Notes under the pieces: generated by a model
The model's input: the letters and a program-made list of their open reading frames with translations, nothing else
What the model was told of the DNA's origin: nothing
The model's database searches: none
In this document: one piece after another, positions 44,621 to 55,522 of the stretch
Layout of the letters: every line of letters starts with the position of its first letter
How positions within the stretch are numbered: the first letter of the stretch is position 1
Source of the DNA: Lasiosphaeris hirsuta
Taxonomy: Eukaryota; Ascomycota; Sordariomycetes; Sordariales; Lasiosphaeriaceae
Length of the DNA stretch: 64,000 bases
Assembly: GCA_030549175.1 (NCBI GenBank)
Contig: JAUKUA010000003.1
Span: 5,084,001-5,148,000, forward strand
Direction: 5' to 3'
Program-made: the position numbers and the translations under genes

Positions 44621-47600
44621 CTTGGATGATTGTCTTTGGTAGTTTATTATGGCGCGGGAGGTTGTGTTGTGGTTTTGGTACGTCGATGTCAGATCGATGT
44701 TTTGTGGGTTGGGTGGATTGCAAGAATAAGGTCTTTGCAAGGTTCGGACGAGTGGGCAAGATGATGGGTTTTATGTCTGAAGTCTCGAAGGCAGGCCTGA
44801 TGTTGGAATGTGACACTGGAATATGGATCCATGTGCACGGAAGGGAGCGACGGGATGGTCTTATTATACCTACGAGACTCAGAGCAGGGTGTGTGAGTGC
44901 GAGACTGTTTGTGCCAAGGAAGGTCGGGCGACCGCCCCTTTGACTCCCATCCGGCTGTGAGGTCTGACAAACACTACACAAAGCCAGGGACAGGCGAGGC
45001 AGGTACTTCGTGTACTTCGTACATTGCGGGAGCCCGAGCTCAGCGGAAGGGAATGCGCATGACCTCGAAAAAGTCGGTGCCAGGTGTGTACCGCTACTTG
45101 GTGACTTTGCAAGCTACTTCGTACTTCACAAAGGGCCAGCGAAAGCCAGCGAAGGCAGGTAGCCACTTGCCCCAGGAACATGGAGGAGAGCGAGGCGAGC
45201 CAGGGGCCGCCCGGTGGCATGGCCCCAAAAAAAAAATTAAAAAAAAAATGCTTGGAGGCTCCGTAGATGGCTGCAATGTTTGTACTACTGGTACCGTGAT
45301 CAACTCGATGGAAGCTCACGAGGGAAGGAAGCTAGGCGCTGGCCTGATGCCCTGGTGCTGAGTGTGCTAGCGACCAAGCCGAATGAGTCTCGGGTGTGTG
45401 TCCGGGCCGGGAGCCTTCGCAGAGTAGATAGCAAAATTTCCAACGCTGAAGGCGCAAAAGGGAGGCCCGAGAGACGACGACCAAAAAAAATTGGCTGACA
45501 GCAAAGCCAGAAATGGCGTCAGGTGTCTGGCAACAGCGCGTATCGGGGCTGAAAATTTGATGCCAGGTGCTCAGGAGCCCATCAAGAGTCCATTCGAGGT
45601 CCATCGGTGCTTTCCCTTAGCATATGGAAACGTAAGAGGAAGTCACGCGGCCCTCATAGGCCTATTTGTTACGAGATGATTACCCCATAGCTTGCTACCC
45701 CGCCATGTACCCTTCACACCAACCTTGCGGGCCCCGGTACTTCATCCATCGAGACAGGACGATCAAGGCATCATGCAAGGGACAGTGACGACTGCGGCTT
45801 CTAAAAAAATTTGTGCGACCAAGCCCGCCGTAATCCGCCTTGGCTCGTTGAGCCCAACGTCACCTCGACCACGGCCGCGGAGATGAACATCTTGTTGGCC
45901 GTTGCACCACCAGCCGAACCTCTTGCGTGCCACAGCTTCACGCCCTGGCGATGCGACTCCCAGTTGGCTGTTTGCGATCTGGCTATTTCGCTGTTCCGCT
46001 CACCGTCTCTTTGCCTGTCGTGATGCAAGACATGGAGGCGGAAGACACGGAAGACACAGTCCGCCCAATCGAGTCCGTCTCCTGGACACGTTTTTCTTTT
46101 TGGCGGCTTTTACGCCGATTGACTGGACCAGCCACTCTAGGACAACAATTTCATGCCTGCTGGCAACGTTTACAATTTGATACCACCAATTCGCCATGCC
46201 TTCTAGCCGAATAACAGTGGTGCTACAACACCACTAAGCCAATATCGGAAAATTCGTAGCAATATTCCCATGTCTTTTAGTCCTTCGATAGCCCAATTTA
46301 GACAGCACAAACACTAGTCCAGGATCAGGCACTCCAGGGCAGTATGTACCCGCCTGGCTCCCGAGCACATTGACTGTTTTGCACAACTAGTCTTAGACGA
46401 GCCAATCCACGGCAACACTCGCACAGAAAGGTTTTGACGCCAATAGAATATTTGTGGAATTAAGTTTACCCACAAAAGACCAGGAGGGAGCATGCCGGGA
46501 TCCAGTGGAGTTGAAGGAGCGCTGGGGGTAGGAGTTTTTTTTTGTGGCCCCTCAGCCGACCCTCAACAGGCCTCTCAGCAAAGTGGCCCTACCCCATACA
46601 CGAGCCGTTATTTTCTCCACATGGCCTCGAGTTCAGTGTTTGCCCAGGAAGGCTTTGCCCGAGGCTTATCCCCAATGCGAAGATCCCGGGAAAGGGAAAA
46701 AAAGGGCAAAAGAAAAATTACCCCGGATTTTCCGGGATCATGGGACCGCTCGCAACTAGGTAGGCCAGAGAGGAGGCTCACCCTCCCCGCATTTCTTGCA
46801 TAGCGCCTCAGTTCGTCCAATGATAGCAGCTAGCATGCGGCCAGCACGAGGCCGTCATTGAAAGTCAAGAACGGCGCGGGCGAATGAGAGAACAGGAAGC
46901 TGGTTCCTCGGTAGGCGGCTAGTTGTCCAGCTCCATGGGAGCGTATACTCTAAAAGTCGGTAAACTTCTCTGGGGTGCTCACGGGATTCATAGGTTTCAT
47001 GTCAGGAGAAACGGAGTTCCTCCCAGGCAGCCGCTAGCACCGCTGGGCATGAGCTGGCCTGTCTCGCCAACTTGCCTGGAGCTTTGCCTGTGCCGAGCCC
47101 GTCTTGCTTGGAGGCCTGGGCGGTTCACCGCAGCTAAGCAACGCCTTAGAAAACCGCGGCGTTTTCACCAAGTCTCGTCTTGGGAGCGGCGATCCTTCAG
47201 GGAGAAAAATTTTCTTCTCCTTCGTCACAGCCTCCTGGAGAGATCAGATCCCCGGCTAAGCAATCGGTCATTCGCCTAACCCATCGGCCACAGATCGGAA
47301 TGGCGTCGCGCTGTGGCGCTGCGCTGGGCGTGCTGGGCGGCTGCCAGCGGCTGAGGAAGATGACGCGCCTCCTTTTCGACCAAGCCAGCCAGCCCCAAAC
47401 CCAGCTCCCTCCCAGCTGGGTCCCTGAGCGGTCGCAGCGGCCCAGGCCGCCCCGACGTCGCAACTGGCCGACACCGACACCGACAGTCATCTGACCATCT
47501 CGCCAATGTCTTCCCAGTCCAGTCCAGCTACGTCCAACACCATCATTCAGCCAACATAAAGCAGCAATATTACAGGGCACACGGGGAGCCCGTGGATCCA

Positions 47601-48352
47601 CAAGATGACGCCCTGGTGGCCAATGCTTGGACGTCAAGTCTCGTGGTCCTGATTCCGATGAAAACGATCACGGGTGGTAGCATGTAGTGTATGTACCTCC
47701 AGGGATGCACATACATTGCACTTTTGTCGCCCCTCCCGACGCAGCACCCAACGCGACGGATTTGGATTTCGCTGTCGCCCCAGATCGTCATGTACTGCAT
47801 CTCGGGTAGTTGGCCGAGGAATGGGACTGCGTCATGACGTCTGTGCCGAAAATAGACGTCCAGTGTATAGGTCCTTACGGTGGTGCATGATGAAGTGAGC
47901 CCGACTTTCAGATCGGGTCTGACTGTAGACGAATTCCCGCTGCGGCCCGGCTATGGGTCCGTTGGTGCACCCCGAAAGTTCGGAAATCTGGTCCCGCCCT
48001 CCCGCTAGCGCCCCCGTTGTCACCAAAGTCCGCAAGCAGCTTCAAATTGGAGTTTAAAGCATCGCTGATAAGTGCCTTTATTCTTCGCCTCAGTTAAACC
48101 CCATCTTATGTACAGCGTCTTGCGCTTCAAATCCCTGCTCCCGTTTTCACCGGCTTGCAGGTGCTGGTAGTTTCTATAAGCTGCCAATTCCGAGACTTGC
48201 CACACTCTCTTGAGCTGCAGCGTGTATTTGCCTTTTTCTCTCTCTTCTTCTTGGGGTTTATGGTTGCCATAGATAGGGCCAAATATTCTTGCCCGAAAAT
48301 TGCTCCTCTCACAGAATTGCATTGCAGGGTCTAACAATGATTTTGGAGCGCT
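44621..48352. other. gene-poor accessory region with A-tracts
   Basis: The first few hundred bases are the promoter of the GRGGAGN gene. Beyond that no gene can be supported. Features seen: a symmetric A10-TT-A10 tract at 45227-45248 and shorter A runs near 45483 and 45804. A minus-strand frame at 48337-48020 could be the far 3' part of the HET gene remnant, but I cannot show this. Confidence 0.4.
45227..45248 (+). repeat. A10-TT-A10 homopolymer tract
   Basis: Two ten-base A runs separated by TT in otherwise GC-rich sequence. Might be a poly(A) scar of a retroposed sequence, or chance; no target-site duplication was identified. Confidence 0.7.
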
Positions 48353-49104
48353 CTAATTTCGATACAAGTATCCATCATACCCTAGCAAAGCTTTTAATAT
48401 TATACTGACATTCTCGTCGCATATGGAGATAGTAGTCATCATGGGGTTATCTGAGCAAGCTTTCGTTAGAGGGCACCTCCCTTTAGCCTGATCGCTAAAC
48501 GTCCACTCATCACGCCTTGGGTACCCGAAGATATGTCGCCCTTCAAAGTCGTCCGCGATCAATTCGAGGAGAATGCTAAGTCCCCCGACGGGTGTCACTA
48601 TCATCGACCACCTTGCAACGCAAATCAGCCCGAGCCACATCATTTTCAACGCTTGTTATGGGCAGTGTAATTCGCAGCCCGAGATGACAGCCCAATCTCG
48701 CGCGAAGAAGAATAGCATCTTGGGGGCAAGCAATTCCTGGATGGTCTAGCCCCGCGTGAACCACCAGCTCCTGTCAAGCATCTGGAGGCTCGCGCTCCCG
48801 CTGGGGACGTCCTCGAGGTAGACATAGCAGACGTTGGATTTGCTGTACCATTGGAACATGGAGTTGATGGCTTCGGACAGCTCGGCGCTGCTGCGCTTGT
48901 CGATGCAACAAGGTGTCGACCCAGGCCCACTCTAACCCATCCGCTTTGGCCTGGGTGCAGTATCCCGCGATCTTGGAGAAGCCGAGCCTTGAGCGCCGCA
49001 GCGTCGCGGTGCTTAGGGTTCTTCATCTCGGAGAAGGATCCCTCTTCGGGGCCCCGTGTGTGTGACAGGATGGCGTAGGTAGGGGCGTCTTCACCGGCAA
49101 ATTC
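48353..49104 (-). pseudogene. HET-domain (heterokaryon incompatibility) pseudogene
   Basis: On the minus strand the HET domain can be followed through three frames: TYAILSHTRG and FSEMKNPKHRDAAALKAR, then IAGYCTQAKADGLEWAWVDT, then IDKRSSAELSEAINSMF, VCYVYLEDV and SWWFTRG. These are the hallmark blocks of the fungal HET domain found in HET-E/HET-6/TOL proteins, which trigger incompatibility cell death. Breaks: the frame changes near 48985 and near 48908 and again near 48660; an in-frame TAG at 48748-48746 sits where family members have the Trp of RGWTLQELLAP. TGG to TAG is a TpG-to-TpA change, as produced by RIP. The usual SHTWG Trp reads Arg. The region 48649-48353 stays open and may be the following part. 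No function is expected. Confidence 0.85.
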
Positions 49105-50214
49105 GTGGGGTTGGGGGTAAACGAGGTGGGAGGTTCAGCTCAAGACTACTTTTGTGCTTTGGAGCAGGCTACGAGGCAGGTAGTTTCCTTGATCTCGCTG
49201 ATGCTGTTGAGGCTCACTCATAGAAATTCCGGTAGGGCGGCGCCAGGCAGCAGCAACTCTTTTCCGCCCTCACTTACTTGGCTCGACTGCCAACATTAGT
49301 GATGTCATTGATTGGAGGCCAGAGCAAGTTACACAGCTGCATGCACCCCTGGATAGTTCCGAGCCAAAGCATAACCGCTGAAATACTGAGTACAGACTAC
49401 ATTGCCCCGGTCAGATACACTCGCCAAGTTATACTAATTTCAAGCCACTCATTCCATGAGTTTGGTATCTCTCCCAGGTACAGATTTTCCATGGCCTGTG
49501 TATTCTAGAAAAACCTAAAGTACCCAGCTGCTACCTTAGCGATGGTAGTTTGACGTTCTGTCAAGAACCTGTCTTGGTCCCCCCAGATCATACCTAATGC
49601 AGTCACGTACCCCTATCACAACAGTCGTGATCTTGCGGTTGCGAAAAGGCATCCGTCTCCGCCACGAGGTCTCTAATGTTCAGGTCGATTGTTTATATGG
49701 CAGTAATCAACATGTGGATCTTAGCAGACCCAGCGACATTGGGTGAAATGCGATCGTGTCGACACGGGTGAAGAGCGGGCCTGCTGCGATGGATAGGCGC
49801 GTATACTCGGACTGCACTCCGTGAGGTGATGTGGCCAATTTCAATTCAGAGACTGTTGGCAGAAAGTAAGATGCCTTCACAGCCAACAATGTAATGTCAA
49901 TGGGGTTGATCGTAAAGCTGGAGGGCCGCATCCGGATCCGTCCTTGCTATTTTGGTTCTAGCGTCGATGGTGAGGTGGAGAAAGGGCATAGAATCTGATG
50001 AGTGAAATGATATGTTTCGCGTAGGATCGCTCAGTGCGACAATCCGAAATGATTGCTGAGTGTTCGTTAAACCGCCACCGCCTGCTGAAAGCAAGTTTTG
50101 CTCTCTTTCGACTTCGCGACGTGTGCATTCTCGCGCTGTTGTTCTAAACCCACTGGGTCCGATGGTGGTGGGAGGGAAGCAGCTGGTTCATTGTATGTTC
50201 AGAGCCGTTTTCTT
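49105..50214. other. region between pseudogenes
   Basis: No recognisable gene. Minus-strand open frames at 50094-49897 and 49931-49707 may be further decayed pieces of the retropepsin-like gene that starts upstream of them, but no motif proves it. Confidence 0.35.
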
Positions 50215-50825
50215 TACAAGGTGGGTGGGGCTAACTTACGATGTGCGGGTTTGTGCTTCGAAAATGTGTTTTTGAAGAAGTTGACGGCATCTTGCATCGC
50301 CTCGCCTACCCTCCCCTCTACCTTCCCAATGTATCGGATGATGTTGGCCTCCGACATGTCAGCCGGGGGCGTAGGCGAACTGAAGTTGATGGAAGACAGG
50401 CTCAATGGTCATGTTGTTGGTGAAGGCAAACTCTGGGCTGATCAGGTCCAAGTCGGAGCCTGTATCGACACTCGCGCAGCTGATGAAAGAATCCAAACGA
50501 CATACGAGGCTCCGCTGCGGGCTCCTGAGAGAGTTCACCCTTGGCGCCTGCTCGGAGGGAACGAGCTCTTCTACAAAACGGTGCCGATGCTTGTGTGTCT
50601 CGGTGTCGGTCAAAATTCTAGGCCCATGATGATTGGGATCACCAACGAGCTAAAGACGTAGAATAGGCATTCCAGGGGACCGGTTTTGTCATCCTGCTTT
50701 CCGGCTCCAAAAGAACACCGTGCTACGACTTCTCCGATGGCCTCGACAATCTTGCCGCAAGCGATTTTGAACCGTGCTTGTTCTCCTGGGGCTGCTTTAA
50801 TCTCTAGGCACAAGCTGCTGGCCAA
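50215..50825 (-). pseudogene. retropepsin-like aspartic protease domain pseudogene
   Basis: Minus-strand pieces fit fungal proteins with tandem retroviral-type aspartic protease folds. The first piece (50825-50613) ends with CLFYVFSSLVIPIIMGLEF, like the C-terminal half of such a domain. The second contains HRFVEELVPSEQAPRVNS and then the active-site motif ASVDTGSDLDLISPEFA, with DTGSD at 50466-50452. The third (SEANIIRYIGKV) continues the same domain. The frame breaks at an A run (50612-50615) and again near 50375, so no full protein can be made. It is not accompanied by reverse transcriptase, integrase or LTRs, so it looks like a decayed host-type gene rather than a retroelement. Whether the original enzyme was active is unknown. 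Confidence 0.65.
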
Positions 50826-51833
50826 TCTCTATCGCTGGCAATAAATGCCGCTAGGGAAGGGCAGCCGTCCACGTAACTTTCGGGAAACGGAAACGTTTTA
50901 ATCGATTGGCGGCAAGGAATCTCTTGCTCCTTCAAAGTGAGCTTGCATAGTTGCAGGCAAGACTGGATGTCTATGATGGAGAAGATAGCATTGAAAGCTC
51001 AGAGACGCTGCAGTCGCTCAGAAACTAGGATGACTACAAAGCAAGAACCACTGCAGATACGTCACGCATGGTTCTTGTACGTCAAATAAGAGAGACTCTC
51101 AAGGAATACAATCAGTCACCGGGTTTCGGGTGTCTTCAAGCCTCGTTATCATTAATATGTAAATAGGGAAGGCCCTACTCTTTGAGAGCATATTAGCGAC
51201 CATCCCGCCACCAGATCAAAAGACTTTGAAAGCATTTAGGTTCAACGTTTTGGATGGCCGGCCTGGCGACAGTGTGAGCTTCCCTATTCTCGGCGGCAAT
51301 AGTAGATTAGATCTCTTTATGACGACCCAGGTGACCTCGTGGCGCTCTATACCGGAGAGCGCTGCGAAAGACTGACCCAGTTTGTTCAAGACGATTTTAG
51401 CTATTTCTTCAGGGTAACTGCCTACCAAACCCTTGTGAGAAATACCCTGCGGTAGCAACTGCTTACAAGCAAGAAGGAAAACCCGATAGACGGTGGCTCA
51501 AGCACCTCGGCCATCAACTACGCCTCGGGCCGCAAGATCGCTATATTTATCTCGCATCTCAGCACAATTCTCGCCGCCATCCTTCTGTTTGGCGATATTC
51601 TTGTCTTGTACTCAGTAAAGTTGGAACGCCTGAAACTCGGCCTCGTTGCTCTCTTCACTGCAGTATTTGCCACCAGTGTCGGCCTCCTCACAAACGCAAA
51701 AAGGTCAGAGGTTTATGGATCAACGGCCGCGTAAGATCTTGAGACCTATGTAACTCCTTCACCCGAAGCTGACTGTCGTACTAGATACGCTACTGTGCTA
51801 GTTGTCTTTGTTAGTGGCAACCTAGAGGGGTAG
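50815..51833 (+). pseudogene. DUF6594 membrane-protein pseudogene
   Basis: The plus strand matches the fungal DUF6594 architecture: N-terminal RFNRLAARNLLLLQSELA, a helical segment ending RQIRETLKEY, then ALLFESILATIPPPDQKTL and DDPGDLVALYTGERCERLTQ. The C-terminus has three hydrophobic segments (AIFISHLSTILAAILLFGDI, LKLGLVALFTAVFATSVGLL, YATVLVVFVSGNL). The last two introns (51414-51473, 51731-51784) are intact and keep frame to the stop at 51831-51833. The N-terminal half carries in-frame TAG codons at 50948-50950 and 51026-51028 and a frame change near 51315. The stops fit CAG-to-TAG and TGG-to-TAG changes. DUF6594 proteins are multi-copy, probably membrane-associated, of unknown function. 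The start lies back to back with the retropepsin-like remnant. Confidence 0.8.
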
Positions 51834-52725
51834 GCACTTGAAGTTCCTACCACTACCGCCTCCACCATTGCTGCGAAAACAGTGCTGCAGCAAGATTTGC
51901 TTAAGGCAGTTGCTATAGCCAACAGCTATAGTCCAGAAAAGGGGCCAACTCCCAGGAAACTCGGGAACCAACACCAGACTTCACCACAAACACCAAATTC
52001 AGGGGCTCCTCGAACCACGACCTCTCACCACCCAAACATAACACCCCGGACCACACCAAACCTCCACATACGACCATACCTACTGGAAAACTTTTGCCGC
52101 ATCTCTACCGACCCACCCAGTAGCCCCCTTTTCTACCCCGACGACCCTCGGGAAGTTTGAACGCTCCTAACCTTCGATTAGGAGCCTCTTTCATCATTGT
52201 TTCCAATGTACATTACATCTCAAGCAAGAGGGTTTTTATGCGTTGTGTCATGGCATGTATTAACGTATTCGTTCCAAGCGCTACCCGCTCCAGGGGCAAG
52301 GGGAGATTTGAACAGCAACGAGAACATGGGAATCGTTACATTACCAGAATCCAAGCAGTAAAAACAGCCCCACATCTCAACGCACACCAGCGGCATTGCT
52401 TCTCTCGTCCGTTTGTATCCCTCCCTGAATGAAGCATTCACCCCGCGGGAAAACCCCTGGGAGCAAACCTTGGGAAACGCAAAGCCCCGATCGAAAAACA
52501 ACCAAACTCTCTCGCAAGGCAATGAACCCTAAAAAGAACAAAAACATCTGTGCTGTATACATACATCATTCAAGTAAGACATGGACAATAAGTGCGTTGC
52601 GTTGCTTTGCTTTGCTGTGCCTGCATATGTGCAAACCAAGCAAACTAACAAGCCCATGAACCATAAATCCCACCCTCTCCCGAAATGAAAACAAAACCAA
52701 CAAGCCTAGCCTCCCAGATGGGGCC
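51834..52725. other. intergenic region and chitin synthase 3' UTR
   Basis: A stretch rich in CCA/ACC (51880-52140), then the probable 3' UTR of the chitin synthase. No gene or RNA recognised. Confidence 0.45.
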
Positions 52726-55522
52726 TCAAACGCCCCTAAACATCCTGACAACCAAGAACCAACAGGTCCCGAGGAACTTGAAACCTGACAGCACCGCCAC
52801 CGACCACAATACAACGCTCATGTAAATTGTCGCCCGCATGTTCTTGGTCTCCTCGTCGCTCGTCGTCGTGTTTTCGCCCGTCTCAATCCTCTCTAATCCA
52901 GCTGTTGACAGCACCAGCGCGCACAGCGCAAAGTTCATTATCATCCAGATCAGCACAACGACCGTCCTGACACCTCTGTAGTAATCCATTTGCTTCTCCT
53001 CGAGTTGCGAGGGCGTCGGTGTCTTGACCTCCTTGACCGGCTTGCGGGAAAAGACTTGCATCTCGCGTTCATACTGCGCGTTGAGATCGCCCTCGTCGGG
53101 GAGGTCCGTTTTACCTGAGCCGTCCTTGGTAGTCACGGATGGCAGCTTGTCGGGCTTGTCATCACCCTTGGTACCCCACGAGATATCGTGCGTGTTGCAG
53201 AAGGCGTAGACGTTCATGACGTTTGTGTATGTCGGGCTGAGTAGCATGTACTGAATCAGCGACGTAAACATGTGCCACGGGTCAAACATGAGCAGCGATG
53301 CCAGCAGCCAAATGCCGTAGGTCGACATGACGGATATGATGAGCGTGTAAAAGACTTGGTTCTTGAAGAGGTCTGCAATCCCAAGGCCCTTATCTACGTC
53401 TGTTTTGATCGCGTGAACCGAGATGAAGATGGCGGCAAACATGAGGTAGCTGTGTCCAATCGTCAGCACAACTTGCACGGAAAACTAAAATGAGATGGAA
53501 CTTACACAAAGATGATAGCCCAGAAGATAACCATGGCCATGTAGTACGGCCCTGATCCCGCCGGTCGATTGCCCATGGATAACACGAAACAACTAATTAG
53601 TGAGACGCCGTAGAGCCAAGCGAAGACGACTCCGAGAATGTTTCCAACGTTGCCGAGTAAGTTGTCGTCGCCTAAGCTGGTCGTCAAGATCTTAAAAACC
53701 AAGAAGAAGTTGCCAATAGCAAACCAGGCAAAGATCATGTTGACCGTTTGGAAGACGAACTCGACGAAGAAGGCAATTTTGCGGAAGAAGGAGTGGTCAG
53801 ACCGGAAGAACTGATGGAAGTGGACGATAGCGTAGATGGCAGCGAAGAAAGAACCGTTGAGCCAGCGACGACGCTGGAGAATAAGCTCTGTCACAGTATC
53901 CGGCACGTCGGTCTCACCGGTAGCGGACTTGACGTATTGCAGGATCCAGTGGCAGTTGCGCTTGGTGACAAGCTCGAAGCAAAGAATACGATCTTCGGCA
54001 AGGTACATATTGGCCGTGAAGATACCAGCGTCACCGCCATGCAGCTTCTCGCCAGCAAAGTACTTCTCCAGTGGGCCCTGGCCGTTCTTGTCGTTTTGGA
54101 GGGCGACATAGCGGTAGGCCGAGAAAGCACCAGGCAAGACGGAGATGAAACCGAAGGCCGACTCCAGGGGCTTGTCGAGAATGTTACTCATCTTATACTC
54201 GAAGTTTTGTGTTGCGATCAGCGGGTTGAGGAGGTTTTTGCCGCCGGTGCCCAACATAGCTTTGATCTCACCGCAAGCGCCAGCGCACATGGGCTCGAGA
54301 TCAAACGCCTTCCACAAGTGGTAAATCGAGCTGCCTCCTGGCTTGGTACCCGCGTCGATAAGAACGCAGATATTAGGGTCCAGGACCCTGCCGAAGGCAT
54401 CGAAGAACCAACGATGAGAGTTGATCTTCTTCTGATTCTTCTCCTTGAGGCAGAATAACATCTGAATAGGCTGCTGCTTGGGGATGAGCTGAACAACGTC
54501 ATTCTTGATGGCCATACCGACTTGGGATGTGTATTCGTAGATATGCGCCGTGACGTCCTTGCCGTTGACCTGTTGCTTGGCAATACCCTCCTGATAGACA
54601 CCCATACCGGCCAAGAGCGCTCTTGTCCGGGGGTTGATCTTGGCACGACCGTCACTGACAACACACACAACGATCTTCTTCCAGGCATCCTTGCCCCACG
54701 TCTTGCTCTCGGGCCGCTTGCACATATATTCAATGTTCTTTTGAACACCGATCATTGTGCGCGCAAAAAGAATCTCGTCCTCGTTGTACATTGTCACAAC
54801 AATAAAGAGCTCGGTGTGCCGAGGCTTGCTGAAGAGCTTTTGGCGGAGGGTGAAATTTTCGACATAGAAATCAGAAGGATCGCAAGTGGCGGCAGTATAG
54901 CGCATATGTGTAAACTCGTCGCGCTCGCCATGGGGCAACTGGTTCAGCAGCTTAGGGGGGATCGGGCAGTCGAGCACCAAGTTTCCGCGGTACAGTAGCA
55001 CCTGCTTCACCGTCTTCCACCGCTTGATGCCGCTGGCACCGCCGGCATTCGAGGCGGGCGGCGGGTTGTCGTGGTATGGATCGCTTGCGGCGCTGACCTG
55101 GGAATCGGCATGCGCCAACATGGGCCGTCTGTCATCCATATCGTATCCCTGCTGGACCTCGCTCGGATGGGGCTCGTAAGGCTGGTTATAGTATGCATCG
55201 TGATGCTGCTCTGGGTTCACGGCATAATCGCTATGCCCCGGTTGGGGAAGCCCTTGTTGGCCATGCCCTGGTTGAGGATAATGCCCCAAGTTGTCCATTG
55301 ATTGCTGGCTGTCGCATTAGCTTCTGCATGGTCGCTACACATGGTATGTGGCCAACTCACAGCTGTTTGCATCTGGAGAGAGTCGCCCGGGCTGTATCTC
55401 CCCGGTCCCATGGGGATATCGAGGTTGTGCTGCTGGGAGTGGCTGTACGGGTTGTCATCGAGGTGGTAGCCATGCTGGAGAGGATGGCCTGGGGAGGGCG
55501 TCCTATGCGCCCGGTTGTCCAT
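52726..55522 (-). CDS. chitin synthase, class III type
   Basis: Three exons, 55522-55361, 55304-53506, 53449-52726, encode 894 aa. The N-terminus is a Gln/His/Pro/Tyr-rich disordered tail. The catalytic family GT2 region follows: [57 protein letters not shown], the acidic [11 protein letters not shown] and the product-channel motif QRRRWLNG. About seven membrane helices end the protein (for example [20 protein letters not shown]). The [10 protein letters not shown] and [17 protein letters not shown] variants and the length fit class III enzymes (Neurospora chs-1, Aspergillus chsB), which matter for hyphal tip growth and branching in filamentous fungi. It uses UDP-GlcNAc at the plasma membrane. 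ATG 55522 is the only ATG in its exon's frame; an open frame continues upstream, so a further 5' exon is possible. Confidence 0.93.

Noticed and set aside
50215..50825. LTR retrotransposon gag-pol remnant
   Set aside because: Protease-like motif alone; no reverse transcriptase, RNase H, integrase, primer site or long terminal repeats visible nearby.
53748..54458. 236-codon plus-strand frame
   Set aside because: Antisense shadow of the conserved chitin synthase catalytic exon.
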